Assembly (NCBI RefSeq): GCF_038561955.2
Contig: NZ_CP138333.2
Location: 868,001 to 932,000 of the forward strand
Length of the DNA: 64,000 bases
Direction of reading: 5' to 3'
Origin: Salinicoccus sp. Bachu38
GTDB lineage: Bacteria; Bacillota; Bacilli; Staphylococcales; Salinicoccaceae
Below the pieces are notes generated by a model, which saw only the letters and a program-made list of their open reading frames with translations, had not been told where the DNA came from and made no database searches. Numbering within the stretch: position 1 is the first letter of the stretch; each line of letters starts with the position of its first letter. This document shows positions 6,593-17,422 of the stretch, piece by piece. The position numbers and the translations under genes were made by a program.

Positions 6593-7558
6593 ATGAAGGC
6601 ATTGGTTTATATTCTGCTCATCATAGGTTTCATCCTGCTGATCAAAGGGGCGGACTACTTCGTTGAAGGTGCCTCGAACATTGCGTTCAGGCTGAATGTC
6701 TCCCCGCTTCTGATCGGCTTGACCATCGTCGCATTCGGGACAAGTGCCCCGGAAGCGACCGTGTCCATCGCAGGTGCGCTTGAAGGAAGCGCAGGCGTTG
6801 TGCTCGGCAACGTCATCGGCAGCAATGTCGTCAATATTACGCTTGTGCTCGGCATCACTGCACTCATCGCCCCAATTGCCGTAAAGAGTGAAACAGTGCG
6901 CAAGGAGATACCATTCGCCCTGTTGGCCACCATCATACTGATGATACTGATGGCGGATGTGGCACTCCAGAATGCCACGGAAAATATACTGGGTCTGGGC
7001 GATGGGCTGGTCATCCTGCTGATCTTTTCCATATTTTTATACTATGTATTCGAAATCGCAATGAAAAACCGTACGGAAGCGGAACCTGAGGCGGATGCCG
7101 GTGTCGGCGAGTCGTGGACGAAGAATATAATGCTGACTGCCGCGGGCCTCATTGCCATCGTACTCGGCGGCAGCATGGTCGTCGATGGTGCAATAGAAAT
7201 CGCCCTGGCCCTCGGCATGAGCGAGACGCTGGTGGGTCTGACGATTGTTGCGGTCGGGACCTCCCTGCCTGAAATCATCACTTCCATTACGGCAGCGATG
7301 AAGAAGCAGGGGGATATCGCTTTTGGCAATATCGTCGGAAGCAACATCTTCAACATCCTCTTCGTTGCCGGCGCCTCATCCGTGATCGCGCCACTGACCA
7401 TAGAGTCCAAACTGTTCTTCGACGGCTGGGTGATGGTGGCCCTGACCGTACTGCTGCTGATCTTCTCCCGGACCCATTTCAAGATCGGGCGCAAAGAAGG
7501 GGCAGTCATGCTCGCCGCCTATCTGGCGTATCTGGTGTACATCATCATAAGGAACTAG
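6593..7558 (+). CDS. Calcium/sodium antiporter (CaCA family, YrbG-like), copy 2
   Basis: This is a paralogue of the preceding gene with the same length of 321 residues and the same motifs (GLTIVAFGTSAPEATVS, GNVIGSNVVNI, GLTIVAVGTSLPEIITS, GNIVGSNIFNI). The proteins are similar throughout, most variable in the central loop (about 150-170), and nearly identical at the C-terminus. It is separated from copy 1 by a terminator, so the two can be expressed independently. Tandem duplication followed by divergence, with local sequence exchange, is the simplest history. Ion preference (Na+/Ca2+, K+) cannot be read from the sequence. Confidence 0.88.
   Translation: MKALVYILLIIGFILLIKGADYFVEGASNIAFRLNVSPLLIGLTIVAFGTSAPEATVSIAGALEGSAGVVLGNVIGSNVVNITLVLGITALIAPIAVKSETVRKEIPFALLATIILMILMADVALQNATENILGLGDGLVILLIFSIFLYYVFEIAMKNRTEAEPEADAGVGESWTKNIMLTAAGLIAIVLGGSMVVDGAIEIALALGMSETLVGLTIVAVGTSLPEIITSITAAMKKQGDIAFGNIVGSNIFNILFVAGASSVIAPLTIESKLFFDGWVMVALTVLLLIFSRTHFKIGRKEGAVMLAAYLAYLVYIIIRN
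7406..7488 (+). repeat. Near-identical tract shared by the tandem exchangers (copy 2)
   Basis: This is the partner of 6,313-6,395; see that entry. Confidence 0.85.
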
Positions 7559-7623
7559 GGCCGGAGACCTGGGTCAATTCATTAACCTGAATGAATTTAT
7601 TTGCAGTCGAAAAAAATCAAACC

Positions 7624-7661
7624 ACCTCCTTTCCTCCATATATAGGGAAGGAGGTTTTTAT
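7624..7661 (+). terminator. Terminator of exchanger copy 2
   Basis: An 11-bp stem ACCTCCTTTCC/GGGAAGGAGGT with one mismatch is followed by T5. Confidence 0.85.
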
Positions 7662-7852
7662 TATGGATAAAAGAAGACGAACGAAATAACAGCAGTGGCT
7701 GATGGTCATGGCAGAACCGGGGATGGTCCCAGGTGAGGGAGTACTCGTTATCCGGGGGAGTTCAGGTATAGGGATCAGGAAATTAAGTGAAAAGGTGTAA
7801 TGGCCATTCGTGATCCCGGTCAATGGCAATTGGCACGCTTCCCACGCACAAT

Positions 7853-7880
7853 AGCCCGGACAGCAGATGCCGTCCGGGCT
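7853..7880 (-). terminator. Hairpin downstream of folD
   Basis: A 9-bp perfect stem AGCCCGGAC/GTCCGGGCT lies 21 bases past the folD stop. The following minus-strand bases (ATTGTG) are not a real T run, so terminator activity is less certain. Confidence 0.5.
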
Positions 7881-7901
7881 TTATTCATACATAAAATGAT
7901 A

Positions 7902-8753
7902 TTATTCGATGCCGTTGTGCCATTTGGCAGCGAGCAGTGTATTATTGAGCACCATTGTAATCGTCAATGGGCCGACACCGCCTGGTACTGGGGTGATGTA
8001 GCTCGCGACTTCCTTGGCGGAGTCGAAATCGACATCACCGACGAGTTTTTCATCGACGACGGTGTTGCCGACATCGATGACGATGGCGCCTTCTTTAAGG
8101 TGTGCGCCTGTCACAAGGCCGGGTGCACCGACGGCACTGACGATGACGTCATAGTCCTTCAGCTTGGCTGTCAGATCCTTTGTCCGGGAATGCATGAGAG
8201 TGACAGTTGCGTTCTCGTTGGTGAGCAGTTTGGCGACAGGCTGGCCGACGATGTGGGAACGACCGATCACTGCAGCGTCCTTCCCTTCGAGGGAGCCGGT
8301 ATGCTTGAGCAGTTCCATGATGCCAAGCGGCGTGCATGGTACGAAAGTGCGCTGGCCTGTATAGAGTCTGCCGATATTCACCGGATGGAAGCCGTCGACG
8401 TCCTTATGCGGTGCAATCGCTTCGAGCACCTTCTCCTCGCTGACCTGTTCGGGCAGGGGGACCTGGACGAGAATGCCGCTGACTGCATCGTCATTGTTCA
8501 GGCGTTCGATTGTGCTGAGCACTTCCGCTTCGGAGGTGTCTTCATCGAGATGGACGATCTCCGATGTCATGCCGATTTTTTCGGCGGCTTTATTTTTTGA
8601 GCGGACATAGCTCAGAGAGGCACCATCATTGCCGACGATTACGACTGTCAGGTTCGGAGTGATGCCTTTGCTTTTCAACTTCTCAACTTCTTTGGCAAGG
8701 CCGGCGCGGTATTCCTTCGCGATTTCCCTGCCGTTCAAAAGTTCTGCTGTCAT
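7902..8753 (-). CDS. folD: Bifunctional methylenetetrahydrofolate dehydrogenase/cyclohydrolase
   Basis: A 283-residue cytoplasmic enzyme interconverting 5,10-methylene-, methenyl- and 10-formyl-THF. [13 protein letters not shown] holds the catalytic Tyr and Lys, GILVQVPLP and DVDGFHP are family motifs, [14 protein letters not shown] is the NADP-binding loop, and [11 protein letters not shown] lies near the C-terminus. The ATG at 8,753 follows AGGAGGCG; codons further upstream in frame run into AT-rich leader and are not used. It supplies formyl groups to PurN and PurH and is divergent from the pur operon with PurR-type boxes between them. Confidence 0.96.
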   Translation of the reverse strand: MTAELLNGREIAKEYRAGLAKEVEKLKSKGITPNLTVVIVGNDGASLSYVRSKNKAAEKIGMTSEIVHLDEDTSEAEVLSTIERLNNDDAVSGILVQVPLPEQVSEEKVLEAIAPHKDVDGFHPVNIGRLYTGQRTFVPCTPLGIMELLKHTGSLEGKDAAVIGRSHIVGQPVAKLLTNENATVTLMHSRTKDLTAKLKDYDVIVSAVGAPGLVTGAHLKEGAIVIDVGNTVVDEKLVGDVDFDSAKEVASYITPVPGGVGPLTITMVLNNTLLAAKWHNGIE

Positions 8754-8917
8754 CTTAAAACGCCTCCTAATAGATTTTCCTCCTCCATTATCCATGAGTT
8801 TATTGAAGATTTCCATATCCATTTCATGAAATTGCTTATTTATCATATTTTCAGAATATTGTTTAATATGTGAACAATGACGTATATTTATATGTACATA
8901 CAAGGTATTATTTAACC

Positions 8918-8961
8918 AAATACAAACAATAGGATATAAATATTAATAAATGTTCGTTTTT
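8918..8961. promoter_or_regulatory. PurR box pair between folD and purE
   Basis: AAATACAAACAAT (8,918-8,930) on the plus strand and AAAAACGAACATT (8,949-8,961) on the minus strand form an inverted pair 18 bases apart. The PurBox consensus in Firmicutes is AWWWCCGAACWWT with a spacing near 16-17. The second box has one mismatch and the first two. This implies PRPP-relieved repression by PurR of both folD and purE. I found no guanine riboswitch in the leader. Confidence 0.6.
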
Positions 8962-9037
8962 AGGTTGATTATCCGCATCCGTATTGTTAAGCTGAACTTG
9001 AGAAAAAAACATCTGAATACAGAGAGGGTATTTATTC

Positions 9038-9520
9038 ATGACAGTTGGAATAATTATGGGCAGTTCTTCGGACTGGCCGACGATGAAGCATGCAGGCGAC
9101 ATGCTGGATACTTTTTCAATACCGTACGAAAAGAAAGTGGTAAGTGCCCATCGTACACCTGAAATGATGATGGACTATGCAAAAACGGCGAAATCACGCG
9201 GCATCAAGGTGATCATTGCCGGCGCCGGAGGGGCTGCACACCTCCCGGGCATGGTGGCTTCGATGACAAATATTCCGGTCATCGGCGTACCGATCGAATC
9301 GAAGGCGCTGCAGGGGCTGGATTCCCTGCTGTCCATCGTCCAGATGCCGGGCGGCATCCCGGTGGCGACGACGGCAATCGGCAATGCCGGCAGCAAAAAT
9401 GCCGGGATACTCGCGGCAAGGATGCTCGCAGTGGGCGAACCGGAGCTCTATGGCATGCTCGAGGAATACACGAAATCATTGGAGGAGAAAGTGGAGGCGA
9501 TGCAGGATGAACTCAATTAG
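9038..9520 (+). CDS. purE: N5-carboxyaminoimidazole ribonucleotide mutase
   Basis: A 160-residue PurE class I enzyme converting N5-CAIR to [18 protein letters not shown] at the N-terminus and [11 protein letters not shown] hold the substrate-binding Ser, Asp and catalytic His; [14 protein letters not shown] and [16 protein letters not shown] follow. The ATG lies after GAGAGGG. It is the first gene of the pur operon and overlaps purK by 14 bases. Confidence 0.96.
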   Translation: MTVGIIMGSSSDWPTMKHAGDMLDTFSIPYEKKVVSAHRTPEMMMDYAKTAKSRGIKVIIAGAGGAAHLPGMVASMTNIPVIGVPIESKALQGLDSLLSIVQMPGGIPVATTAIGNAGSKNAGILAARMLAVGEPELYGMLEEYTKSLEEKVEAMQDELN

Positions 9521-10628
9521 GCTGGGTGGCACAATCGGAATCATCGGAGGCGGACAGCTTGGGAAGATGCTCGCCCAGAGTGCACTCCGGATGGGGTACA
9601 GGGTCGCCATCCTGGATCCTTCGGGAGATGCGCCGGCAAAAGCCACTTGTCACACATTCATCCATGCACCGTTCAGCGATTTCGATGCACTGAAGCATCT
9701 GTGTGAAATCTCGGACATCGTCACTTATGAATTCGAGAACATCGACGCACATATTCTGCGGACACTCGTCCATGACTACAATGTGCCGCAGGGTGCCGAA
9801 ACGGTGCTGACACTCCAGAACCGCGACCTCGAGAAGACGGCAATCGCTGAGTCGGGTGCGGACATCGTCCCCTATGGAAAAATCGAAGATGGGGACGCGC
9901 TCAAAGGATTCGTCCGGGAGCACGGTCTGCCGGTCATCGTCAAGACGACGACGGGCGGCTATGACGGCAAGGGCCAGATGGTGATTGAAAGCGAAGCGGA
10001 GCTCGCAGAAATGAACATCCCGTTCGATGAAGCGGAATGGGTGGTCGAGAAATATCTCCACCTGGAGCGCGAAGTCTCCCTGACAACAGCGCGCAGCACG
10101 AGCGGGCAGGTCATCCATTTTCCTCTGCAGGAGAACCTGCATAAGAATCAGATACTCTACCGCACGATTGCACCCTCACGCATCGATTACGAAGAAGAGG
10201 CGAAACAGGCTGTCGGGAAGATTATGGAAGCGATGCATTTCGTCGGAGTATTCACAGTGGAATTCTTCATCGACCAGGACGGCCGGCTGTATGTCAATGA
10301 GATTGCGCCAAGGCCGCACAATTCGGCCCACCATACGATCGAGTCCTGCAGCATCAGTCAGTTCGATGCCCATATCCTTGCGCTGCTCGATCATCCGATG
10401 CCGGAAGTCCGCCAGCACCAGCAGGCCATCATGATGAACCTGCTCGGCGATGATCTCGACCGTCTGGAAGACACACTGTTCAGCCAGCCGGACTGGCACG
10501 TGCATGTCTATGGCAAGACGGGACGCAAGCCCGCCCGCAAGATGGGGCATGTGACGCTGCTTACGGATGATGTCGAGGCGACACTGGGTCATCTGGAACA
10601 AAAATTTATCAAGGGAGTCGAAGCGTAA
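9507..10628 (+). CDS. purK: N5-carboxyaminoimidazole ribonucleotide synthase
   Basis: A 373-residue ATP-grasp enzyme forming N5-CAIR from AIR, bicarbonate and [21 protein letters not shown] is the N-terminal loop, [12 protein letters not shown] the ATP-grasp glycine loop, and [16 protein letters not shown] the metal/substrate site. I place the start at the ATG at 9,507, inside the end of purE; a longer reading from 9,384 would translate purE out of frame and lacks family similarity. Its stop shares one base with the purC start, implying coupled translation. Confidence 0.95.
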   Translation: MNSIRLGGTIGIIGGGQLGKMLAQSALRMGYRVAILDPSGDAPAKATCHTFIHAPFSDFDALKHLCEISDIVTYEFENIDAHILRTLVHDYNVPQGAETVLTLQNRDLEKTAIAESGADIVPYGKIEDGDALKGFVREHGLPVIVKTTTGGYDGKGQMVIESEAELAEMNIPFDEAEWVVEKYLHLEREVSLTTARSTSGQVIHFPLQENLHKNQILYRTIAPSRIDYEEEAKQAVGKIMEAMHFVGVFTVEFFIDQDGRLYVNEIAPRPHNSAHHTIESCSISQFDAHILALLDHPMPEVRQHQQAIMMNLLGDDLDRLEDTLFSQPDWHVHVYGKTGRKPARKMGHVTLLTDDVEATLGHLEQKFIKGVEA

Positions 10629-11329
10629 TGCTGTTATATGAAGGAAAAGCGAAACGGGTCTTCAATACGGAGACGGATGGCGTCTACCGCATCGAATACA
10701 AGGATGAGGTGACGGCAGGGAACGGGGAAAAGCATGACTTCCTTACAGGAAAGGGAAGGCTCAACAACCTGATTTCCGCCGACATCTTCGAATACATGGC
10801 AGCTCACGGCATCGACTCCCATTTCGTGGAGCGCATCAGTGAGACGGAGCAGCTTGTCCGTGCAGTCGACATCATTCCACTCGAAGTGGTGGTCAGGAAC
10901 TTTGCTGCAGGCAGCATCGTCAAACGCCTCGGGCTCGCTTCCCACCAGCCGCTCGATCCGCCGCTCGTCGAGTTCTTCTACAAGAACGACGACCTCGGCG
11001 ACCCGATCCTGACAGATGATCATGTATTGATGCTCGGACTCGCCACAACGGAAGAGATCAAGGCACTGAAGGCAGCAGCACTGAAAATAAACAGCGTGCT
11101 CAGCCGGATGATGGCAGAGATGGAACTCTCCCTCATCGACTTCAAGATAGAGTTCGGCAAGGGTCAGGATGGAAACATCGTCCTTGCGGATGAGATTTCG
11201 CCGGATACATGCCGCATCGTCGACATGGAGACGAAAGAGAATTTCGATAAGGATGTGTACCGCAACAGCACCGGCTCGCTGCTCGATACGTACACTGCAT
11301 TCTATAACAAGATGGAGGCCATTAAATAA
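10628..11329 (+). CDS. purC: SAICAR synthase
   Basis: A 233-residue phosphoribosylaminoimidazole-succinocarboxamide synthase, ligating aspartate to [14 protein letters not shown] at the N-terminus, [17 protein letters not shown] and [14 protein letters not shown] are family signatures. The start ATG overlaps the purK stop by one base (TAATG) and its stop overlaps purS in the same way. Confidence 0.96.
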   Translation: MLLYEGKAKRVFNTETDGVYRIEYKDEVTAGNGEKHDFLTGKGRLNNLISADIFEYMAAHGIDSHFVERISETEQLVRAVDIIPLEVVVRNFAAGSIVKRLGLASHQPLDPPLVEFFYKNDDLGDPILTDDHVLMLGLATTEEIKALKAAALKINSVLSRMMAEMELSLIDFKIEFGKGQDGNIVLADEISPDTCRIVDMETKENFDKDVYRNSTGSLLDTYTAFYNKMEAIK

Positions 11330-11586
11330 TGAAGAAGGTAGAACTGATCGTTACACTGAAACCACAGGTACTGGATACGCAAGGGGAGGCACTGAACCGC
11401 GCGGTGCATGAGCTCGACCATGATGAAATCAACAACATCCGCGTCGGCAAGGTCCTTTATTTCGACATCGACGAGACGGAGGATGCAAAGATCGACGACA
11501 GTGTGCGCCAGCTGTCCGAGAAGCTGTTCACCAATACCGTCATCGAAACATACTCCTACAGAATCCTCGACGAGGTGTCCCAATAA
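11329..11586 (+). CDS. purS: FGAM synthase subunit PurS
   Basis: An 85-residue small subunit that bridges PurQ and PurL in the Gram-positive FGAM synthase complex. The N-terminus [20 protein letters not shown] and the [12 protein letters not shown] segment are typical. It has one-base overlaps with purC and purQ, keeping subunit translation coupled. Confidence 0.95.
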   Translation: MKKVELIVTLKPQVLDTQGEALNRAVHELDHDEINNIRVGKVLYFDIDETEDAKIDDSVRQLSEKLFTNTVIETYSYRILDEVSQ

Positions 11587-12263
11587 TGAAGTTTGCAGTC
11601 GTGAAATTCCCAGGCTCCAACTGTGACAGGGACATGCTGAACGCCGCCGTCAAAGCGGGTGGCGAGGCGGAGTATGTCGACTACCGCGAAACTTCCCTCG
11701 AAGCATATGATGGCGTACTAGTTCCCGGCGGCTTCTCATTCGGCGACTACTTGAGGAGCGGTGCGATGGCGAGTGTGGCGCCGATCACCCGTGCCATCAA
11801 GGAAGCGGCGGCATCAGGCAAACCGGTGCTCGGCGTCTGCAATGGCTTCCAGATACTGACCGAAATCGGCCTCCTTCCGGGTGCACTCATCTTCAATGAC
11901 ACGCATACATTCATCTCCCGCAATGAAGTGCTGACGATCACGAACAATGAAACGGCGTTCACCAGCGGATATGAAAAGGGCGAATCCGTCATCTTCCCGG
12001 TTGCACACGGCGAAGGACACTACTACTGTGACGACGAAACACACGAAACACTTGTTGAAAATAACAGGATCGTACTCACATACAATGACAATCCGAATGG
12101 TTCGAGGGCGGACATCGCCGGCATCGTCAATGAAGCGGGCAACGTCTTCGGCCTGATGCCGCACCCGGAACGCGCGCTCGAGACACTGCTCGGCAGTGAC
12201 GACGGCATGAGACTTTTTGAAAAAATGAACGATTGGGAGGCTAACCATGATCACATTCACTGA
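11586..12263 (+). CDS. purQ: FGAM synthase glutaminase subunit PurQ
   Basis: A 225-residue class I glutamine amidotransferase subunit delivering ammonia to Pur[20 protein letters not shown] forms the oxyanion region, [11 protein letters not shown] carries the catalytic Cys, and [11 protein letters not shown] the His and Glu of the triad. Its last 17 bases overlap the start of purL. Confidence 0.96.
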   Translation: MKFAVVKFPGSNCDRDMLNAAVKAGGEAEYVDYRETSLEAYDGVLVPGGFSFGDYLRSGAMASVAPITRAIKEAAASGKPVLGVCNGFQILTEIGLLPGALIFNDTHTFISRNEVLTITNNETAFTSGYEKGESVIFPVAHGEGHYYCDDETHETLVENNRIVLTYNDNPNGSRADIAGIVNEAGNVFGLMPHPERALETLLGSDDGMRLFEKMNDWEANHDHIH

Positions 12264-14424
12264 ACCGACCGAACAGGATATCCGGAATGAAAAACTGTAT
12301 GCCGATATGGGACTCACCGACGGGGAATATGATAAGGTCATCGGAATCCTCGGCAGGGAGCCGAACTACACGGAAACAGGCATATTCTCCGTCATGTGGA
12401 GTGAGCACTGCTCATACAAGCATTCGAAACCCCTCCTGAAGCAGTTCCCGACAACGGGTGACCGTGTACTGATGGGGCCCGGCGAAGGTGCGGGCGTCGT
12501 CGATATCGGCGATAACCAGGCGGTCGTGTTCAAAGTGGAATCCCATAACCATCCTTCCGCTGTGGAACCCTACCAGGGTGCGGCTACGGGTGTCGGGGGC
12601 ATCATCCGTGACATCGTCTCCATCGGTGCGCGTCCAGTCGGCCTCCTGAATTCCCTGCGCTTCGGCGAACTTTCTGAGCCGAACAACCGCCGCCTTCTGC
12701 GCGGCGTCGTTGCAGGCATCGGCGGCTACGGCAACTGCATCGGCATCCCGACGGTATCGGGCGAAGTGGAATTCGATCCTTCCTATGACGGCAATCCGCT
12801 CGTCAATGCGATGTGTGTCGGCACGATCGACCATGACAAGATCCAGAAGGGGACTGCCAGAGGCATCGGCAATAAAGTCATCTACGTCGGTCTCAAGACG
12901 GGCCGCGACGGCATCCATGGGGCGACCTTCGCCTCCGAGGAACTGACGGAGGCGTCCGAATCGAAGCGTCCATCGGTGCAGATCGGGGACCCGTTCACCG
13001 GCAAAAAGCTGATGGAGGCGACACTCGACGCCATTAGACAGCCTGAACTCGTCGGCATCCAGGACATGGGGGCGGCAGGCCTCACCTCCTCGAGTGCCGA
13101 GATGGCAGCGAAGGGCGAATCCGGCATTGCGCTCCATCTCGACCAGGTGCCGGTCAGGGAGGACGGCATCACACCATATGAAATGATGCTGTCGGAAACA
13201 CAGGAGCGCATGCTGCTCGTCGTCGAAGACGGTTCCGAGGACAAGTTCCTCGACATGTTCGAAGGCTACGAACTCGATTCTGCAGTCATCGGCGAAGTGA
13301 CGGATACCGACCGCCTGGAGCTTTTCTTCCATGGTGAAAAATATGCGGACATCCCGGTCCAGCCGCTGTCCGATGAAGCACCGGTCTACATCCTTGAAGG
13401 CGAGGCACCGGAGCAGGACGCGACGCCGTACAGCTACGGTGACCAGAATTTGAACGCAGTGTTCGATGCACTCATCGGGCATCCGACCCATGGTTCGAAA
13501 AGCTATATATACGAACAGTACGACAACCAGGTCGGGGCGAACACCGTCCAGAAGTCCGGCTTTGGTGCAGGCGTCGTCAGGGTCGAAGGCACAGACAAGG
13601 CGATCGCGATGGCAATCGACGGCAAGAGCCGCTATGTTTATGCCGATCCATTGAACGGCGGGAAGGAAGCGGTTGCGCAGACCTTCCGCAGCATCATCTC
13701 GACCGGTGCACTGCCGCTTGCGATGACGGACTGCCTGAACTACGGCAGCCCGGAAAAGCCGGAGATCTACCATCAGCTGGAAGCATCTACGCGCGGCATG
13801 GCGGAAGCGTGTGAAGTGCTGTCGACGCCGGTCGTATCCGGCAACGTCAGCCTATATAATGAATCGAAGGGCACCATTCTCCCGACGCCGGTCATCGGCA
13901 TGGTCGGACTGATCGAAGATGTCAACTTCATGGCCGGCGTAGAAATCTCAGCCGGTGACGCACTCTACCTTGTCGGTGAGACGACGAAATCGTTCGCCGG
14001 CAGCCAGATCGAAAAGCTGATCGACAATGATATCAGGAAACAGGCGCGCCACATCGACCTGAAACTTGAGTATGCACGCGGCATGGACCTCCGTGGACGC
14101 CTCATCGACGGTGAAGTGAAAAAAATAGCACCGGTCGGCCGCGGCGGCATCGCCATCAAATTGGCCCAGCTCTCAGCATTCCACCACCTCGGCATGGATG
14201 TGGAAATCAACCTTGACGGGGAAGATCTCTTTGCGGAGAATGCTTCCCGCTACATTGTGATTGCACCCGCCGGCCTGGACCTCAAGGACGGCACAGAAAT
14301 CGGCAGACTGACGGACGAAGGATTCCATATCGGTACGCACGACCTGACCATCGACCGGAGCATTGACGCGATTTCAAATACTTGGGAGGGGGCAATCCCG
14401 CAATGTATGACATCCACGGACTAA
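12247..14424 (+). CDS. purL: FGAM synthase large subunit PurL
   Basis: A 725-residue ATP-dependent synthase subunit, the standard small-type PurL length. It has two AIRS-like halves; [15 protein letters not shown] and [20 protein letters not shown] near the N-terminus bind ATP and FGAR, and the second half repeats the fold. The ATG at 12,247 follows GGGAGG within purQ. It overlaps purF by 22 bases. Confidence 0.96.
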   Translation: MITFTEPTEQDIRNEKLYADMGLTDGEYDKVIGILGREPNYTETGIFSVMWSEHCSYKHSKPLLKQFPTTGDRVLMGPGEGAGVVDIGDNQAVVFKVESHNHPSAVEPYQGAATGVGGIIRDIVSIGARPVGLLNSLRFGELSEPNNRRLLRGVVAGIGGYGNCIGIPTVSGEVEFDPSYDGNPLVNAMCVGTIDHDKIQKGTARGIGNKVIYVGLKTGRDGIHGATFASEELTEASESKRPSVQIGDPFTGKKLMEATLDAIRQPELVGIQDMGAAGLTSSSAEMAAKGESGIALHLDQVPVREDGITPYEMMLSETQERMLLVVEDGSEDKFLDMFEGYELDSAVIGEVTDTDRLELFFHGEKYADIPVQPLSDEAPVYILEGEAPEQDATPYSYGDQNLNAVFDALIGHPTHGSKSYIYEQYDNQVGANTVQKSGFGAGVVRVEGTDKAIAMAIDGKSRYVYADPLNGGKEAVAQTFRSIISTGALPLAMTDCLNYGSPEKPEIYHQLEASTRGMAEACEVLSTPVVSGNVSLYNESKGTILPTPVIGMVGLIEDVNFMAGVEISAGDALYLVGETTKSFAGSQIEKLIDNDIRKQARHIDLKLEYARGMDLRGRLIDGEVKKIAPVGRGGIAIKLAQLSAFHHLGMDVEINLDGEDLFAENASRYIVIAPAGLDLKDGTEIGRLTDEGFHIGTHDLTIDRSIDAISNTWEGAIPQCMTSTD

Positions 14425-15821
14425 ATGAAGAATGCGGTGTGTTCGGAATATTCAACCACCCGGAAGCGAGCGAACTGACGTATATGGCACTCCACAGCCT
14501 GCAGCACCGGGGCCAGGAGGGTGCAGGCATCGTCTGCTCCAATGGGGAATACCTTTTCGGCGCACGCGGCATGGGGCTTCTGACGGAAGCACTGTCGCAG
14601 GAGCAGCTGATGTCGCTTGAAACTTTTCCGCATGCAATCGGCCACGTCCGCTATGCCACGACGGGCGGCAGTGAAATATCGAACGTCCAGCCGTTCCTGT
14701 TCAAAAGCCACAATGGCGACCTCGGCCTTGCCCACAACGGTAACCTCGTCAATGCCATCAGCGTGCGTGAAGCACTCGAGGATGACGGGGCGATCTTCCA
14801 GACATCTTCCGATTCCGAAGTGCTGGCGCACCTGATTCGTAAAAATAAAAGTCCGGACAGGAAGCAGCGCATCAAGACGGCGCTGCGCCAGCTGAAGGGC
14901 GCGTTTGCATTCGTCATCCTGGATGAGGATTCGCTGACGATCGCGCTCGATGACCATGGTGTACGTCCGCTCATGCTCGGCATGGTGGACGGGGCATACT
15001 GTGTGGCGAGTGAAACATGTGCGTTCACGGCCATCGGTGCAGAATACATCCGGGATATCGAACCGGGTGAACTGATCACCCTGAGTGATGAGGGCATCGA
15101 TTTTGACTACTACACGGATACACGCCATCCCAACATGTGCTCGATGGAATACATCTATTTTGCACGTGCAGATTCCGAATTCCGGAGCACTTCAACGTAT
15201 ACCATAAGAAAGTCCCTCGGGCGTGAGCTCGCCCGCGAGATGGATGTCAGCGCGGATATCGTCATCGGTGTACCCGATTCGAGCCTGGCCGCGGCAAAAG
15301 GATTTTCGGAAGCCTCCGGCATTCCGCAGGAGCAGGGGCTCCTCAAGAACCGCTACATCGGGCGGACATTCATTTCAAAAGGGCAGGAAGCGCGTGAACG
15401 CGCAGTGCGCATGAAACTCTCTCCAGTACGGGACGTCGTGGAGGGCAAAAGCGTCATCGTCATAGACGACTCCATCGTGCGGGGGACGACAAGCCGCTTC
15501 ATCGTCAAGGCACTGAAGAAGGCTGGGGCGAAGGAAGTGCACATGGGTGTATCCTCTCCGCCGCTTAAAAACCCATGCTTCTACGGCATCGATGTGTCGA
15601 CGCATGCAGAGATCATTGCCTCACAGAAATCGACAGAGGAGATCCGTGAGGAGATCGGTGCCGATTCTCTGACATACCTGTCGGTCGATGCGATGCATGA
15701 TGTATACTATTCCTATGGCTCGAAAGGCCAGTGTGATGCCTGTTTCACAGGCAACTATCCTATTGATATTATCGACCGTCTCCTGCCTCAGGAGAAGGAT
15801 CTGAAGACGAAAGGGGTCTGA
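14403..15821 (+). CDS. purF: Amidophosphoribosyltransferase
   Basis: A 472-residue enzyme for the first committed step, PRPP plus glutamine to phosphoribosylamine. The ATG at 14,403 puts Cys11 after a ten-residue propeptide ([10 protein letters not shown]), matching the autoprocessed Bacillus enzyme whose Cys becomes the N-terminal nucleophile. A TTG at 14,382 would lengthen the propeptide and sits on the ribosome site. [22 protein letters not shown] and the PRPP loop [14 protein letters not shown] are present. Four Cys that could bind a 4Fe-4S cluster occur in the C-terminal half. Confidence 0.95.
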   Translation: MYDIHGLNEECGVFGIFNHPEASELTYMALHSLQHRGQEGAGIVCSNGEYLFGARGMGLLTEALSQEQLMSLETFPHAIGHVRYATTGGSEISNVQPFLFKSHNGDLGLAHNGNLVNAISVREALEDDGAIFQTSSDSEVLAHLIRKNKSPDRKQRIKTALRQLKGAFAFVILDEDSLTIALDDHGVRPLMLGMVDGAYCVASETCAFTAIGAEYIRDIEPGELITLSDEGIDFDYYTDTRHPNMCSMEYIYFARADSEFRSTSTYTIRKSLGRELAREMDVSADIVIGVPDSSLAAAKGFSEASGIPQEQGLLKNRYIGRTFISKGQEARERAVRMKLSPVRDVVEGKSVIVIDDSIVRGTTSRFIVKALKKAGAKEVHMGVSSPPLKNPCFYGIDVSTHAEIIASQKSTEEIREEIGADSLTYLSVDAMHDVYYSYGSKGQCDACFTGNYPIDIIDRLLPQEKDLKTKGV

Positions 15822-15822
15822 C

Positions 15823-16845
15823 ATGTCAGAACAGTATAGAGATGCCGGCGTGGATATCACGGCCGGATACCAGGCAGTCAACCAGATCAAATCCCATGTC
15901 AAACGGACGATGCGGAAGGAGGTCATCGGCGGTCTCGGCGGATTCGGCGCCGCATTCGACCTGTCCAGACTGAACATGAAATCCCCCGTCCTCGTTTCCG
16001 GAACGGACGGTGTCGGCACGAAGCTCAAGCTTGCGATCGATCATGACCGCCACAACACCATCGGTGTGGACGCCGTGGCGATGTGCGTCAATGACATTTT
16101 GACGACGGGTGCAGAGCCGCTCTACTTCCTCGACTATATCGCCGTCAACAAGGTGGTGCCGACGCATATAGAACAGATTGTCGAAGGCGTCTCAACGGGA
16201 TGCCAGACGGCGGGCTGTGCGCTCATCGGCGGGGAGACTGCCGAGATGGGCGATATGTATGGTGAAGGGGAATATGATATCGCAGGCTTCAGCGTCGGTG
16301 CGGTGGAGAAGACGAAATACATCGATGGATCAGCCGCGAAACCGGGGGACAGAATCATCGGTCTTCCTTCAAGCGGAATCCATTCCAATGGCTACAGCCT
16401 TGTCAGAAAATGGCTGCACGACTATTCGGTGGATGTCGACGACACACTGGACGGCACACCGATCATCGACCTTTTGCTTGAACCGACGCGCATCTATGTG
16501 AAAAGCGTGCTTGCCGTGCTGGAACAGATCGAAGTGAAGGCGATGAGCCATATTACGGGCGGCGGCTTCATCGAGAATATCCCTCGTGCATTCCGTGAAG
16601 ATGCCGGGATCGACATCGACGCCTCGAAAATTACAGTGCCGAAAGTCATCGACTGGCTCATCTCCCTGGGGGAAATGGACAGGGAAGAAGCGTATAATGT
16701 GTTTAACATGGGTATTGGATTCATACTCTGTGTCGACCGGGACGATGTCGACCGTACGCTCGGCATCCTCGAATCCGCCGGGGAGTCACCGCTGGTGATC
16801 GGTGAAGTGACCGAAGGAAGCGGCCTGACGATCCATGGCTACTAG
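15823..16845 (+). CDS. purM: AIR synthase
   Basis: A 340-residue phosphoribosylformylglycinamidine cyclo-ligase closing the imidazole ring with [28 protein letters not shown] and [11 protein letters not shown] are characteristic. It begins one base after the purF stop and overlaps purN by 11 bases. Confidence 0.96.
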   Translation: MSEQYRDAGVDITAGYQAVNQIKSHVKRTMRKEVIGGLGGFGAAFDLSRLNMKSPVLVSGTDGVGTKLKLAIDHDRHNTIGVDAVAMCVNDILTTGAEPLYFLDYIAVNKVVPTHIEQIVEGVSTGCQTAGCALIGGETAEMGDMYGEGEYDIAGFSVGAVEKTKYIDGSAAKPGDRIIGLPSSGIHSNGYSLVRKWLHDYSVDVDDTLDGTPIIDLLLEPTRIYVKSVLAVLEQIEVKAMSHITGGGFIENIPRAFREDAGIDIDASKITVPKVIDWLISLGEMDREEAYNVFNMGIGFILCVDRDDVDRTLGILESAGESPLVIGEVTEGSGLTIHGY

Positions 16846-17422
16846 GGTTGCGGTCCTTGCTTCCGGCGGGGGCACGAATTTTGAAAATCTTGCACATCGT
16901 GCGGAGGACATCGGCATGGAAATCACCGTGCTGATCACCGACAATCAGGATGCGTTTGCCATAACCCGTGCGGAACAGCTCGGCATTCCATATGCTGTAC
17001 ATGCGCGGACGGAATACCCATCGAAAGAGGCACATGAATCGGCGATCATCGAAACGCTCGGGGCATACGACATTTCATATGTACTGCTCGCCGGATACAT
17101 GCGGATCCTGTCGGCCCGCTTCATTGAAAGTTTCGAACGCCGCATCATCAATCTGCACCCCTCACTGCTGCCAAGCTTCAAGGGCAGGGACGGTATCCGC
17201 GATGCCTATGAATACGGTGTGAAGGTGACCGGTGTGACCATCCACTTCGTCGATGCCGGCATCGACACGGGAGAGATCATCGACCAGATGCCGGTGATGA
17301 TCGAAGCCGGTGACACGCTTGAAGCGGTCACCCGAAAAATCCATGAGACGGAGTATGCACTCTATCCAAAAGCCATCAAAAAAGTTCTAAAGGAGAGAGA
17401 CGATGAAGAAAGCACTCATTAG
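16835..17422 (+). CDS. purN: GAR transformylase PurN
   Basis: A 195-residue 10-formyl-THF-dependent phosphoribosylglycinamide formyltransferase. [15 protein letters not shown] binds the phosphoribosyl group, [17 protein letters not shown] carries the catalytic Asn/His region, and [13 protein letters not shown] holds the Asp. The ATG at 16,835 lies inside purM. Its end overlaps purH by 20 bases. Confidence 0.96.
   Translation: MATRVAVLASGGGTNFENLAHRAEDIGMEITVLITDNQDAFAITRAEQLGIPYAVHARTEYPSKEAHESAIIETLGAYDISYVLLAGYMRILSARFIESFERRIINLHPSLLPSFKGRDGIRDAYEYGVKVTGVTIHFVDAGIDTGEIIDQMPVMIEAGDTLEAVTRKIHETEYALYPKAIKKVLKERDDEESTH

Larger units (their letters stand above)
7559..7901. other. 343-base gene-free stretch between the exchanger and folD
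   Basis: It holds the exchanger terminator (7,624-7,661) and a hairpin near the end of folD (7,853-7,880). A 9-codon micro-ORF with stop (ATG at 7,664, MDKRRRTK) follows an AAGGAGG, but that ribosome-site look-alike is the terminator stem. I see nothing else in the region. Confidence 0.6.

Noticed and set aside
7664-7690. Micro-ORF MDKRRRTK with an apparent AAGGAGG site
   Set aside because: The ribosome-site look-alike is the 3' arm of the exchanger terminator, and eight basic residues give no other support.
7800-8600. 266-codon plus-strand frame opposite folD
   Set aside because: It starts in the gene-free stretch after AGGTGTA but most of it is antisense to folD and has no family features.
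8904-9037. Purine riboswitch upstream of purE
   Set aside because: I looked for the conserved guanine/adenine aptamer core and saw none; only PurR-type boxes are present.
12412-13773. 453-codon open frame antisense to purL
   Set aside because: It lies wholly opposite a clear purL, has Arg/His/Asp-rich composition typical of reverse frames of GC-rich genes, and lacks a ribosome site.
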